From Pithys albifrons albifrons (taxonomy: Eukaryota; Chordata; Aves; Passeriformes; Thamnophilidae): a stretch of DNA of 64,000 nt. Location: the NCBI RefSeq assembly GCF_047495875.1, contig NC_092461.1, forward strand, positions 61,182,299-61,246,298. Reading direction: 5' to 3'. Below the pieces are notes generated by a model. The model had not been told where the DNA came from, did not search any database, and saw nothing but the letters and a program-made list of their open reading frames with translations. The position numbers and the translations under genes are program-made. This document shows, piece after piece, positions 41,801 to 51,710 of this stretch (positions are counted from its first letter, which is position 1; the number at the start of each line of letters is the position of its first letter).

Positions 41801-44800
41801 TTTTAAATTCCTAGAAATTTCTGTTTCATACTTCTCCTTGCCCTTCCAAAAAAGGGTGTGCAGAAAATAAATAGTCTTAGCAGGTAAACTTTTACTTGTA
41901 AGCCAGCAAAGGATAAAATGATCAAAAGCCTCCAGCTAATACAGTAACTTAAGTAGCAACTCATACAATTTTCAAAGACTCTGCTTGCACAGGCATTTTA
42001 ACCAAACACCAGCAAACCATTCACTTTCTTAGGGGGTGAGTTTTCAAAGACAGAGATGCTTCCTTTGCCTGCCTGTGGGAACTGCTCAGTTCCCATAAGC
42101 ACAGCTCTGGCCAGATTTTTTCCACATTCTGTGTTAATACAACAGATTTCCAAAGAAGTCAGCACAGCACACTGCACTGAGATCACTGCTCTTGATGATA
42201 GACAACAGCAACCATAGTGTTGGTTCCAGGCAAGTAAGTTAGAGCCATTAGCACAAATTTATCTGATGTGTACAGAAAACTAACTTGCCTTTATCTAAGC
42301 ATTTTTAATAGCATGTAATTAAAATACTGCCATCTCTTTAGAAGTCGAATTGTTACATTCAGACTGTTATTACAGTGATGGATTTGCTACAGCTTGGAAC
42401 CATTTATGGCCACTTAGCTATGTAGAGGCTATGAATCCTATTAAAAAAAAAAACAAAACAAAAAACCCCAAAACTCCCAGAATGAGATTTCATTGGGATA
42501 GCTACACAGCTATGTGGCTTTACCCTATTCCTCCTCATCTTCCCCTTCCTCCCACACTGACTACTCCAAGTCTGAAATGTTCATGAGGTGATTCTAGTCC
42601 CTAAATAGAAAAACTAACCAACTTGGACAAGAAAACGAACAGCTTTCCTCCCTGCCCTCCAGACAAGTTAGTGAGCTGAACAGGCTCACCCAAAGACCAA
42701 GTGAATATGAAAACTAATGCAAGGTAAGATGCAGATTCAAGGCGTGTTCCCACGTGACAGCTTGCCACCATCAAGCTTCCTTGTAGTTTTACCCTAAGTC
42801 AACAGAAATTTTGGACAAGTTACTTTGAAAGTAACTTTTAAAAGCACTTTTAAGTAACTTGTACTCAAGTAACCTGTACTTTAAGTACTCATGCACTTTT
42901 CCAAAACAACACTGAAAGGAAAGTGCTCCAGAAGCTGTCACACAAGTTCAAACAGATGGCAGAAGCAACCAGCACCACCAAGGCACATTTAGGTGCAGAA
43001 TTCAACAGCCAAACAAACTTGAATTTCAAAAGGCTCACACCAAGTCAGCCACCTCAGTTCCCCAGCTGTTCTGGCATCCCTTGGCCTATCATACCCTCCC
43101 ATCCCAGTTGTGATAACTCACTCTTGTCAAGTGTTAATTTGACTGACACATAAATCATCACACTAATGTAATTATTTACAAGAACAGAGTGTTCATTCAG
43201 AAGTATAAGCACAGACATAAATCTCTCCTGTTTGTGCCTTATCCTCTTTCAAACCAAGCCCTCAAAATCTGAGATTCTACAAACGTCAAAGTCTATGTCT
43301 ACCTACCTACACTGTAACTGCATTTTGAAAGTTTTTTAATAGACTATGGAGCCTGAGACACAAGCAAAAGCATGTAGCAGCAGAGGTTAAATCAGCATCA
43401 GCTTGTCTTTGCAGAAAGATTTCTGCCATTTTTCACAAAAGACAGACAGGTATCAGTAATTCAAGATTTACCATCAGTGTCAATAGCCAGAAACCTCAGA
43501 GGTCAAAGGGAGCAAGACTTATCAAGTGAGTGATGTGCTGGCTTTTACATGCAGAGAACTGTGGAAAGATTTAGTACTAGAGATATAAGACAAAACCTTC
43601 CCCCAACTTCCCCTCCCCCCAAGAAAACCCTGGAAGTGAAACCAAAGCGTAAGAAGCATTGGGAGAGAATAATAGTTCACAGCTGATAAAGATAAAAATA
43701 GTAAAGATTTAAGAAGTGCAGTGCTAAAATGGCAGGGATGGTGCTAGAAAACATAACCTTCACCTTTCCTCGGCTTGTCCTGTTGGTGTACTTGATGATA
43801 CTGAGAGCTATGAAAAAGGATTGCTTACCCTCACAGAGCAGTTAAGAGAGGTCTTGGGCAGTGACGCAAGAACTGCGTTAGCAGGACACTTAGCTGCATC
43901 ATAATTAGGATTGCTTTTCTCTGCTGTTGAGCACATGAACACACCTGTCTTTCAGAAGTCTGCTTTAGTTGCTTGGTTATTACAGCAAATTAATAACATT
44001 ATAATGTAACACTAACTTAGGTGTTTTTCATAAAATAAGAGCAGATTTTACTTGTAAACAGAATAATCTGGAACTTTAAACTCAATTGCCCTCCTCACCT
44101 CCACAGGACAAGAAAGGCATACGAATAATCTTTTAGATGAGTATTTCATTGAAACATTGAAGAGCCGCTCTTCCCACTTCTAGCAAGGTTAGGCACCATG
44201 CTGGCAAAGACTATCATTCCATTCACAGTTTTCCTGTCTCTCCAAATCCTTCACAAGTAAAAGCATAATTGCAGACCCAAGTCAGGGCAGAGGTTTTTGC
44301 TCATTCAGCCGACCTACCTCATTCGGTAAGAAGGAGGAATTTAACCATCACACTGATCGCTCATCCAGGACCACGCTTTCAGAGCAGATTAGCAACCCTG
44401 AAAACACTCACACAGTTTACTGACAAGTCTCTGACCCTCAGTAAAAGTCACAGGAGACTCAAGAGTGAGATTACCCTAAGTGCCATACCTCTGTAAGCCA
44501 TATTGTAACTCCAGCTTTATTTTAGATGTGCAAGCCACTAATAACCAATTAATACCTCAGATATGTTTCAAGTAGTTTGAGAAGTCTTGGTATGGTCTCT
44601 TTCAGACAACCTCCCCTTTCCTTAACAAAACCTTCACACTGCTTTTCTGTGAAATATATTACTGTTTTCACTGAACTCTTCAAGCTTCATATAGTTCAGT
44701 GCATGGAAGTAACTGGCTGATCACACTTTATACTACTGTGCTGGAAGCCAATCTACAGACAATAAACAATTCATTATAATCAATCTGAGAATCTCTGTTT

Positions 44801-47800
44801 TCTGTTCTTTGAGAGTCTGAGATTCATGCTCTCTTCAAATGGTGCAGCAAATTAAATTCCAAAGTACGTCTGAGAGAAGCTGTTGCAAAACCTTAGGTGT
44901 AATTGAAGCAGTGTAAGCAAAACATTCTGGATGGTCATTTTAGATTTAACTGACTGGGATGAAAATCAAATACTTTACATCATCAGTGAGAGGGAAGGGA
45001 AATGCACAAATTCAGCTGCCATTTGACCAAAAGAAGTCAGCATTCTCTACCATATAAGGAAGATGCTCTAGCACAGACAGTATATGTAAGAAGGTTGGTG
45101 TTGTAACACACTCAAAGAATCTTCAATATGATTTTCTCACAGCCCTGATGGAAGTGTTGTTAATTAACCAAGGGTGCTTTATTCTCTTTTGCTGAGACTC
45201 CTTGATATGTAACAACTCATTTATCATCAAGTTACAGCAGACAATGAAGAACCAGGATGGAACAGACTCAGTAGCCCTCAGGGTCCAGAGCTGAGAAACA
45301 CGTGGAACAACTACAGTTTGGTTGGCAGTACTGGCAAATTCCAATTATAGATGCTTGAACTCATATGAGCCATATACAAAGCAAATGAAGAGGTGTTTTT
45401 GCATAAGACTAAGACCTACCTACCACTCCACCTCAACATGCTTCATTATGCATGTTGGCTTTTCAGCATGTTGTCTGAAAAGTCATTTTTATCCTCATCT
45501 GTGGCTATGCTGAAACTTGTACATGATTGCTGCTATGGCCAAAGCTCAGACATACAGGTACCTGAGTGGCATGGGTTGGTGCCCCCATCAAAAAAGGAAG
45601 AAAAAAACTTAAAAAAAAAAGAAAAAATTGAAAGTTTCTGAATTGATCACTATAACTAAAATGTGACTACAAATCTAAATTATAGATACACACAGATTGC
45701 AAGGTACAGGTTACAAAATTAAAGATTGCATCCTGGTGACAACTGTGCTTGATAGAATGCTAGACAAGTCCTCAAGATTATGAAGGAAATCCATGAGGAA
45801 AGCTCTGAACCAGCAGACTTGTCCCCACTCAAGCTTCAGAAATATTTATCCACATATTTATTTTCCAAAACTTATGTTAAGTACATTGCTTTATAAAACC
45901 AGAAAGTGCAGATTTTGGGGCATGCCTCTGGAAGACAGTATTTTCTCAACCAACAGATTCTCTTGATTTTCTTAAGAAATGAACCCAGAACATACGACCA
46001 AAAGAACCATACCAAAACACTTACAAGTTTTACATGTGACTAATATGACTATTTCCATAGCTAAGAGTATGATTGCTTTTTCCTTCATACTCATTACCCA
46101 GCATGCTACTACAGTATATGAAACACATGTGCTGTCCAGGGTAACTTACTGGTGGCATGGAGTTGGAATAATTTTGCTAGGGAAGAGTTAGTTTTGATAT
46201 TTTTTGGATCACATACACACATTTTGATTGAAAAATTAGTCAGATAAAGTTCAAAGAAAAAAAGTCAGAACACGGAGACTAAACTTTTCAAGTAAGCTTG
46301 TGCATCTTGGGATACGTTATCAAAAAAAAAATCATCAATTTAAGCCGCTAACTCTGCTCATCCAAAATACTAAATATAGCTATCTGACCTGTCAGTGGAA
46401 TACTGTCCCTGTATTTGATCATGGATGTTTGAATCCTGGAATTGATGATAAAAATTAATCTGCAATGCCAACAGGCCACAAGCCTCAGCACAGTGTAGTT
46501 CCAAGTAACATAAGATGCTTTTTCTTCTGCAGAAGATTCAGTGTGCACATTAAGTGTAATACTTCCATATTTGACCTAAACAAACTATAGGCATGAGTGA
46601 GTTTTATTTAACATCAGGGAGCTTGAAGAGAGTAGAACAATACATAAATACTGATACATTATAGACAACTGTGAGCCACCATTACTCTCCAAGGCTTTAG
46701 CAACCACCATCTCAGTCTAATTAGGCTAATAAGTACAGCAACTGAATAAATGGGTATTTGATTTAGTAACCCTGTATTAACCATCTTTGCAAAATATATT
46801 TCAATTTTAGAGGTTTTAGACTATTCATGAATTCCTTAACTACTTATATTTCCCTCTTTAATCAGTATTTCTCTTTTCCTGTATCAGTGTTGGGTCACCT
46901 AAAAATAACTTCAATTCTTAAAGATATGCCAATATACCTTTAAAAAATCCAAGAATAAAGTAGTTTGTAAATAAATGAGCATAACTACTCCATCTCAGAA
47001 AGCAGTACATAGCTCTTAAAAATCCAGGTCCTAGTCTCTCTCTACATGTTTTTTTTTTTAATGTGATAGAGGAGAATGCCTTTGCTTCCCCCTTTTGGTA
47101 AGTTGAAGAGAAGTCTAGGAGGAAACTAAGTTAAAAGATATGGAGTATCCACATGACAAACTCAGATCCCGGTTCTCTGAGCTGAATACTGAAGATCTGT
47201 TGTACAGAAAGACTTTTATGTAAGAGATTTTCAGACCCTGCTCAACACCTCACCCCTGTCCCAACAACCAAATCTAGAAGCATTCCCCAGGTAATGTACA
47301 ATATTAATATCTACTGATCCAGCAACAGATTATTCTTCCAGAAAATAATGTTAGAGTAGTTACAAGACTCAAATTGTCCCCCAAAAAATAAGAGTTGGTA
47401 CAGTTGTTTTGGACAATACAGTGACAATCTAAAAACACAGTATTTTGATACTTAGGTTTTATTGCAAAACTACAAGAAAGAAAAAATCTTAATCCTGTAT
47501 TTGCTGAAAACTGATTAAGCAACAGCTTTAGCTTCTACTGTGATTTAGCATTTTTTAAATTTGAATCCTGACATATCGCAGGAAGAAAACTTCTTCATCT
47601 GTGGAAGTTCAGTTCTAATAATTGAAAACTGCAGCCAAGTAAGTTATTATTCTTGCAACAGACTGGCAGGAAAGATAGTGTTACACTCCTGCTACAATTT
47701 TATGCATCTGCAAATTATAGTAAACCAGAGCTGGCTTGTTTCAAACCAGGAACTGATTTTGCCCCTATGTTTTCAATATCAGAAGCATTCAAGTTATCAC

Positions 47801-50800
47801 AGCATGAAATAACAGGCTTTTAATACTGCAGTGGATTTTATGCTGTGGAAATTGCTACATGATGCAGTGGTGACATGTTTATATAGAACACTCATAGGAA
47901 GGATTACAGAAATCATAAATGTCAGCAAAATGGAAAGCATCTGTTAAGGCTGTGGCATGCTAAGGATCTCTTGACTGCCAGTTTGTGATATGGTACACAG
48001 CCCAGTTGGAGTCACAACAGCAAAACAGTGACAGATTTTCATGTCACTGCCTACTGCAGAAGTTGGGCAGCCTTCAGATGGTAACTGCAAACATAAAAGC
48101 AAGCTCAGATCACCTGCATTCTGCATGGGGAGCAAGAAGCCAATCTTATATGAGAGGTTTAAAAGGAGCAGTACTAGAGTCCCATTTTCAGTTTTTATAT
48201 AGAAGCACAGTGAGGCTTGGTTAATCATCAAGGGACAAAAAACAATTTCCCCAAACCACATTAAAAAGAAAAAACACCAAATCCTCAGAAATTACAGAAA
48301 CTTAACTACTGAAGCAATATTACATGCAAGATCCATGTCTTCACAAAACCCATTTACAGCTTTTTTGGACTAAACATCCTCCAAGAATAGTTAAAAGCCT
48401 ACATAATGCTCCAGAGTATTAGCTTTGCTTTTGGACCACCAGTTTAGTTGACATGGAAAAGACTAGCTATGTAAGACTTCACACATCTAGACACATTGTT
48501 CTATTTAAGTCAGCATTGACTTGCATCAAAAAAGTTGGCTTCAAATCAGCTGATTCTTCTGAATTAAGTAGTATTACTTTCAACAGAAGTCCACCCACTA
48601 TTGGTCAAGCCAACCTTTTCTGGGATTGTGAAGGGGAATACAAGGAAAAGAGCTTTGCCAACAGCAAAAGAAAAGAGGAAAAGCAAAGCAGGACACAGAA
48701 TCTACAGGAAGTGTACATATGAGCAGATCCTCAATTAAATATAAAGGATGTTGACTGCTCCTTAAACACTTAAGCCAAGTTCTCAAGTTCCACAGTCAGA
48801 CCTAGCTAAACTTTCTTGGAGTAATTTTCTTTTTTTTCTTCTTTTTTTTTAATTTTAGAATCACTTCACACTAACATTTAGAGATGAATGGAACTGTTAC
48901 AGAAAGCCAATCATAGCAATACTAGACTCTAAGTTGAATTTTCTACTACTGTAAGAGGCTCAGAACACACAGAGTGCTTTAAAAAGGTTTCCGAAACTGT
49001 TATAAATAAGTGTATGACTTAGGCCTGAAGGAAGAACAGCTGGAGAATTTAGGATCCTCCCATATTTTAACTCATCGTGATGTCATAATTTAGAGTTCTT
49101 GGAAACTGTCAATTTGACATTTAAACCACATTAATAACAGTCATTAAATCCAGTGCACATCTCTATTGACTTAAGCACCAACTTAACTTTTATGAAGCGA
49201 ACATGCAGAGCTCTTAATAATAAGTTGTCACACGAGCTTTCTCAGAACCTTTCAGATTGCCTCAAAATATACGTTTAGAGTTTAAAAGAGTTTCTAAACA
49301 TACTATCTCACATGCACTAAAGTTCAAGTACTGTCTCTACAAGCTTTACAATGCATTGGAAAGAGACTGCTCTGCCATTAAGTGTTTCTCAGCACAGATT
49401 TGAAGGGGCTCCTTTAGGGTTATGAAACAGCATTTAACTTCCACATTAAAAAAGTTCAGTTTGGGAAGGCCTAAGTTTGGAGGATGCAGCATTTTACAAA
49501 ATTTTATTATGAAAAGGTAAGACCAGTCAAAGAAGGTTTAAGTCAAAGTATATTTTGGATTGCTTAATCCTTTCATTGTTATGCAAGTGTATTTCATAAC
49601 CTTATTTGAAGAATCAAAGAACAGTTTTAATACTAACAATAGTTTAGCTAGTGCTAACCCAAGTGTGCATCATGCCCTCCTTCAACACTCCAATTTATGT
49701 AACGCCACACCACCGTGGGTTTAAAAATAAAACACACAGGAAAACAAGGTTTAGATGGACAAAAGGAGTAAGATTGCACAGCTTGTTCTCCTCAGTTAGC
49801 ATCCACTAGTTATGGTGAGAATACTATCCCCAAAATCATGTTAAAGATTTTCTTATTCAACAGGCAGCCCCCAAAGAAAGCTATGAGGACAAATATGCAG
49901 GATTCCTGAAAAAGTGTTCTTGGCTTGATTTCTTCAGAAATCTTTTTCGCCTTTCCTCCCAGCTTTCAAAAGCAACAATTTGCCTTAAAAGCAATTCAAA
50001 CAACACTTCCAGCAGGAGTTTTAAACATTTTTTTCCATAAATGTGCAAATTTGCTATTGTAACCATCATTAAAACTGCACCTTAAAGCTGCCACGGTGCT
50101 GGCAAAAGAGAATGTGAGAAAGGCTGAGAAGACGATCATTAACAGTAACGACCTTTAAGTAGATTCAGAGGTTATGCTTGTAAAGGATTCCATACCCAGA
50201 GCTACAGAATAGGCACAAGACTTAGAACTCTGGGTTCTAGGAGGATACAGTCGATTAAAAGCTGCTAAACAGAACAGTCAGATCAAAATATGAAATCCCC
50301 AAAGCAGTGAGCTTGCAAATGAAAAGGAGCAAGCACTGAACTCAAGGAGTTAAGCAACAGCAGTTCATTTCCCAAAATTAAGTGCCAAAAAGGGCAGCAG
50401 AAAGGAGTTTATAGTTACCCAGAAATGTGCATGACAGTTGACCATCATGGTCCTCTCAATAAGCTCGTCAGGACACTCCAGAAGATGGTGCCCGGAGACC
50501 ACACCAGCATTGTTAACGAGGACAGACACCTCGCCGACCTCCTTGCGGACCCTCTCAGCTGTCGAATAGACATTCTCTCTTTTGCCCACATCACAGGTGT
50601 ATGTGTAAACCTGCAGTTTGCAATGGGGCAGCGCATCCTTCTCTCCATCTCCAGCTACTAAAGACCACAGACAAGAGAAAAGAAGGGGTGGGGGACAACA
50701 AAGTTCTTACTCGCATTTTGACATTCAAACAAGAACTTAAGTGGAGACAGTAAATACAATCCCAAACCAGCGAAACTTCCATTTACTTTGGTGTCACCGA

Positions 50801-51411
50801 AGTACACAAGGACAGAGCTATTTACTGTCGCTGTCAAAGCGCTTTAAGAAAAGGTGCAGGTTTCAAAGCGGCGCTGGAGCGCAGGGCTGCGGGACGGAGG
50901 GTGCGCTCTCTCAGCGTTGCGGGCACAGGCCGGCTGGCTGGCGGCGGCACCGCGGGCTCCGAGCCCCGTGTCGGCGGTGTGCGGCCCGGAGCGGCTCCCG
51001 GGGCCGCCGCGGGGAGGCAGCTGCGGGCGGGACCGCAACTGCACCGCACCGCGGGCCGGGCCGGGCAGGTGAGCGGCAGCGCCCGGACAGCGAGCCCGGC
51101 TCGGCAGCGCGGCGCTTACCTCCGGGCGCGGCGGCGGCCGCCTCCTCGGTCATCTCCCGGTAGATGTGCCGCACCATGCCCGCGGTCTCCTCGTTGCTCT
51201 GCGTGTTGATGTCCCACAGCACCAGCAGCGCCCGGCGCCGGGCAAACTCCAGGGCGAAGAGGCGGCCCAGGCCGCTGCCCGCCCCGGTGATCAGGCACAC
51301 CTGCCCCGCTACGCTCTTCTCCTTGGGCCGTACCAGCCACTTGGCCGCGGCCAGCACGAACGCCCACAGCACTCGGAACGTCACCACGAAGAACTCCAGC
51401 AGGATGTTCAT
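26747..51411 (-). CDS. RDH10: Retinol dehydrogenase 10 (complete, six coding exons)
   Basis: RDH10 is a membrane-bound short-chain dehydrogenase/reductase that oxidises all-trans-retinol to all-trans-retinal with NAD+, the first step of retinoic acid synthesis, at the ER and lipid droplets. Minus-strand coding exons are 51,411-51,120; 50,657-50,419; 30,847-30,749; 29,419-29,274; 28,958-28,827; and 26,870-26,747, all with GT/AG junctions in phase. They encode 343 residues (342 with the alternative exon 2 acceptor), against 341 in human. Visible features are an N-terminal hydrophobic anchor (residues 2-26), the cofactor motif TGAGSGLG (42-49), Asp67 after the second beta strand (typical of NAD(H) preference), NNAG (146-149), the catalytic Ser pair (199-200), and YCASK with Tyr212 and Lys216. 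The C-terminus from SILPFEAVV to KNGI matches what I recall of human. The start is chosen by homology and has A at -3. There are no internal stops or frameshifts. Confidence 0.98.
26871..28826 (-). other. RDH10: RDH10 intron 5
   Basis: A 1.96-kb intron with GT/AG ends. It holds a perfect 8-bp-stem hairpin at 26,928-26,947, about 57-77 bases upstream of the exon 6 acceptor on the minus strand. No interspersed repeat or RNA gene was recognised. Open frames at 27.6-28.2 kb on the plus strand resemble nothing known. Confidence 0.85.
26928..26947. repeat. Perfect hairpin near the RDH10 exon 6 acceptor
   Basis: CATGTACT, a four-base loop, then AGTACATG gives an 8-bp perfect stem. The 11-mer TTACATGTACT also recurs directly at 26,926 and 26,951. 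On the minus strand it lies in the region where a branch point would be expected, or just upstream of it. Confidence 0.8.
28827..28958 (-). CDS. RDH10: RDH10 coding exon 5
   Basis: It encodes residues 259-302 plus two bases of codon 303: [20 protein letters not shown], then [22 protein letters not shown]. The acceptor is TTTCAG|AAA and the donor is AAAAG|GTAAGA. Confidence 0.98.
28959..29273 (-). other. RDH10: RDH10 intron 4
   Basis: A short 315-base AT-rich intron with consensus GTGAGT donor and TTTCAG acceptor. Nothing else was seen in it. Confidence 0.9.
29274..29419 (-). CDS. RDH10: RDH10 coding exon 4
   Basis: It encodes residues 211-258 plus two bases of codon 259. It begins [20 protein letters not shown], with the catalytic Tyr212-x-x-x-Lys216, and ends [15 protein letters not shown]. 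The acceptor is CACAG|GAT and the donor is ATCAG|GTGAGT. Upstream is a long T-rich tract (T run of about 17 on the minus strand). Confidence 0.98.
29420..30748 (-). other. RDH10: RDH10 intron 3
   Basis: A 1.33-kb intron. The only notable content is the A-rich run at about 29,437-29,478 (plus strand). On the minus strand this is a T-rich tract starting roughly 20 bases upstream of the exon 4 acceptor, so it may serve as an extended polypyrimidine tract. Confidence 0.85.
30749..30847 (-). CDS. RDH10: RDH10 coding exon 3
   Basis: It has exactly 33 codons (residues 178-210), [15 protein letters not shown] through [14 protein letters not shown], and contains the catalytic Ser199/Ser200. The acceptor is TTTGTAG|ACC and the donor is GAG|GTTTGT. 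Substitutions relative to my recollection of human are conservative. Confidence 0.97.
32523..32535. promoter_or_regulatory. Candidate RFX X-box
   Basis: GTTGCATGGCAAC is an almost perfect inverted repeat of the RFX half site (GTTGC, GGCAAC), one base short of the symmetric X-box palindrome. It lies in RDH10 intron 2. A single motif in 19.6 kb can occur by chance. Confidence 0.3.
39360..39527 (+). mobile_element. CR1 LINE 3' end, truncated
   Basis: This has the hallmark order of an avian CR1 3' end: TTGCCCAGAGAGGTTGTG near 39,367, GACCTGATGATCCTCAGAGG, then CCCTTCCCACCTCAGCCATT and a terminal CTGTGATTG. It is 5'-truncated, as is usual for CR1, and decayed. It lies antisense to RDH10 inside intron 2. 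Confidence 0.9.
42819..42900. repeat. Cluster of palindromes and AAGTAAC-type tandem units
   Basis: Two perfect palindromes lie side by side: GTTACTT-TGA-AAGTAAC (42,819-42,835) and TTAAAAG-CA-CTTTTAA (42,838-42,853). They are followed by near-tandem units beginning AAGTAACTTGTACT (42,852), AAGTAACCTGTACT (42,867) and AAGTACTCATGCACT (42,883), spaced 15-16 bases. This is inside RDH10 intron 2. Function is unknown. Confidence 0.75.
50419..50657 (-). CDS. RDH10: RDH10 coding exon 2
   Basis: It encodes residues 98-177, including CDVGKREN and [13 protein letters not shown] with the SDR NNAG motif, ending at HAHFW. The donor is TGG|GTAACT. The acceptor reads TTTAGTAG|C on the minus strand. Splicing after the first AG (exon starts at 50,657) or the second AG (starts at 50,654) keeps the frame and differs by one Val. 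Confidence 0.95.
50658..51119 (-). other. RDH10: RDH10 intron 1
   Basis: A short 462-base intron. Its first half, next to exon 1, is part of the CpG island, and its second half is AT-richer. The donor is GTAAGC. The acceptor is the tandem TAGTAG. Confidence 0.9.
51120..51411 (-). CDS. RDH10: RDH10 coding exon 1
   Basis: It encodes residues 1-97 plus one base of codon 98: the N-terminal anchor, the [20 protein letters not shown] cofactor region and the first beta-alpha units. It ends in an Ala-rich run after HIYREMTEE, which diverges from the Ala-rich run in human. The donor is GGAG|GTAAGC. GC content is very high because the exon lies inside the CpG island. Confidence 0.97.
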
Positions 51412-51680
51412 GCTGCCGGAGCGCGGGGCACCCGCTGGGCTGCCGGCGCGGAGCCTCCTCGCCGCCCGGCTCCCACCTGGGGCCGCCGCTGCCCGGGGCC
51501 GCGGGCACCGAGCGGGGCTCCGCTCCCGGGGGTGCCGCCGCCGAGCTGCCCTTCTCCGCCCTCGGAGCCCCACACCCCCTCTCAGCCACACACGCCGAGG
51601 AACGAGCCCGGACGCGGCTCTGCCCGCCCGCTGCTACCACCACCCCGTCTTGTCCCTCCCGCGGCCCCGCTACTGGCAGT
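51412..51680 (-). other. RDH10: Probable RDH10 5' UTR
   Basis: This lies between the TATA-predicted start region near 51,680 and the ATG at 51,411. It is very GC-rich. The reading frame stays open upstream of the ATG to 51,591, but the upstream codon there is GTG and not ATG, so I see no reason to extend the protein. Confidence 0.5.
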
Positions 51681-51702
51681 GAACATCTTGCTCGCTCGGG
51701 CC

Positions 51703-51710
51703 TCTATATA
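51703..51710 (-). promoter_or_regulatory. RDH10: Candidate TATA box of RDH10
   Basis: The minus strand reads CCCTATATAGAGG, a TATA-like element inside the CpG island about 295 bases upstream of the RDH10 ATG. It predicts initiation near 51,680. GC boxes lie further upstream at 51,750-51,790. TATA plus CpG island promoters are known but less common. Confidence 0.5.

Larger units (their letters stand above)
30848..50418 (-). other. RDH10: RDH10 intron 2 (19.6 kb)
   Basis: By far the largest intron, AT-rich, between the NNAG exon and the catalytic-Ser exon. It holds an RFX X-box-like sequence at 32,523-32,535, a CR1 tail at 39.4 kb, a cluster of palindromes and tandem units at 42.8-42.9 kb, a pyrimidine tract near 34,558-34,586, and an A-rich run at 42,441-42,470. 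I recognise no nested gene. Long first or second introns of developmental genes often carry enhancers, but none can be assigned from sequence alone. Confidence 0.8.

Noticed and set aside
51412..51591. An in-frame 60-codon N-terminal extension of RDH10.
   Set aside because: The upstream codon at 51,591 is GTG, not ATG. The human protein starts at the position matching 51,411, and the extension is low-complexity Arg/Gly/Ala sequence typical of a GC-rich 5' UTR.
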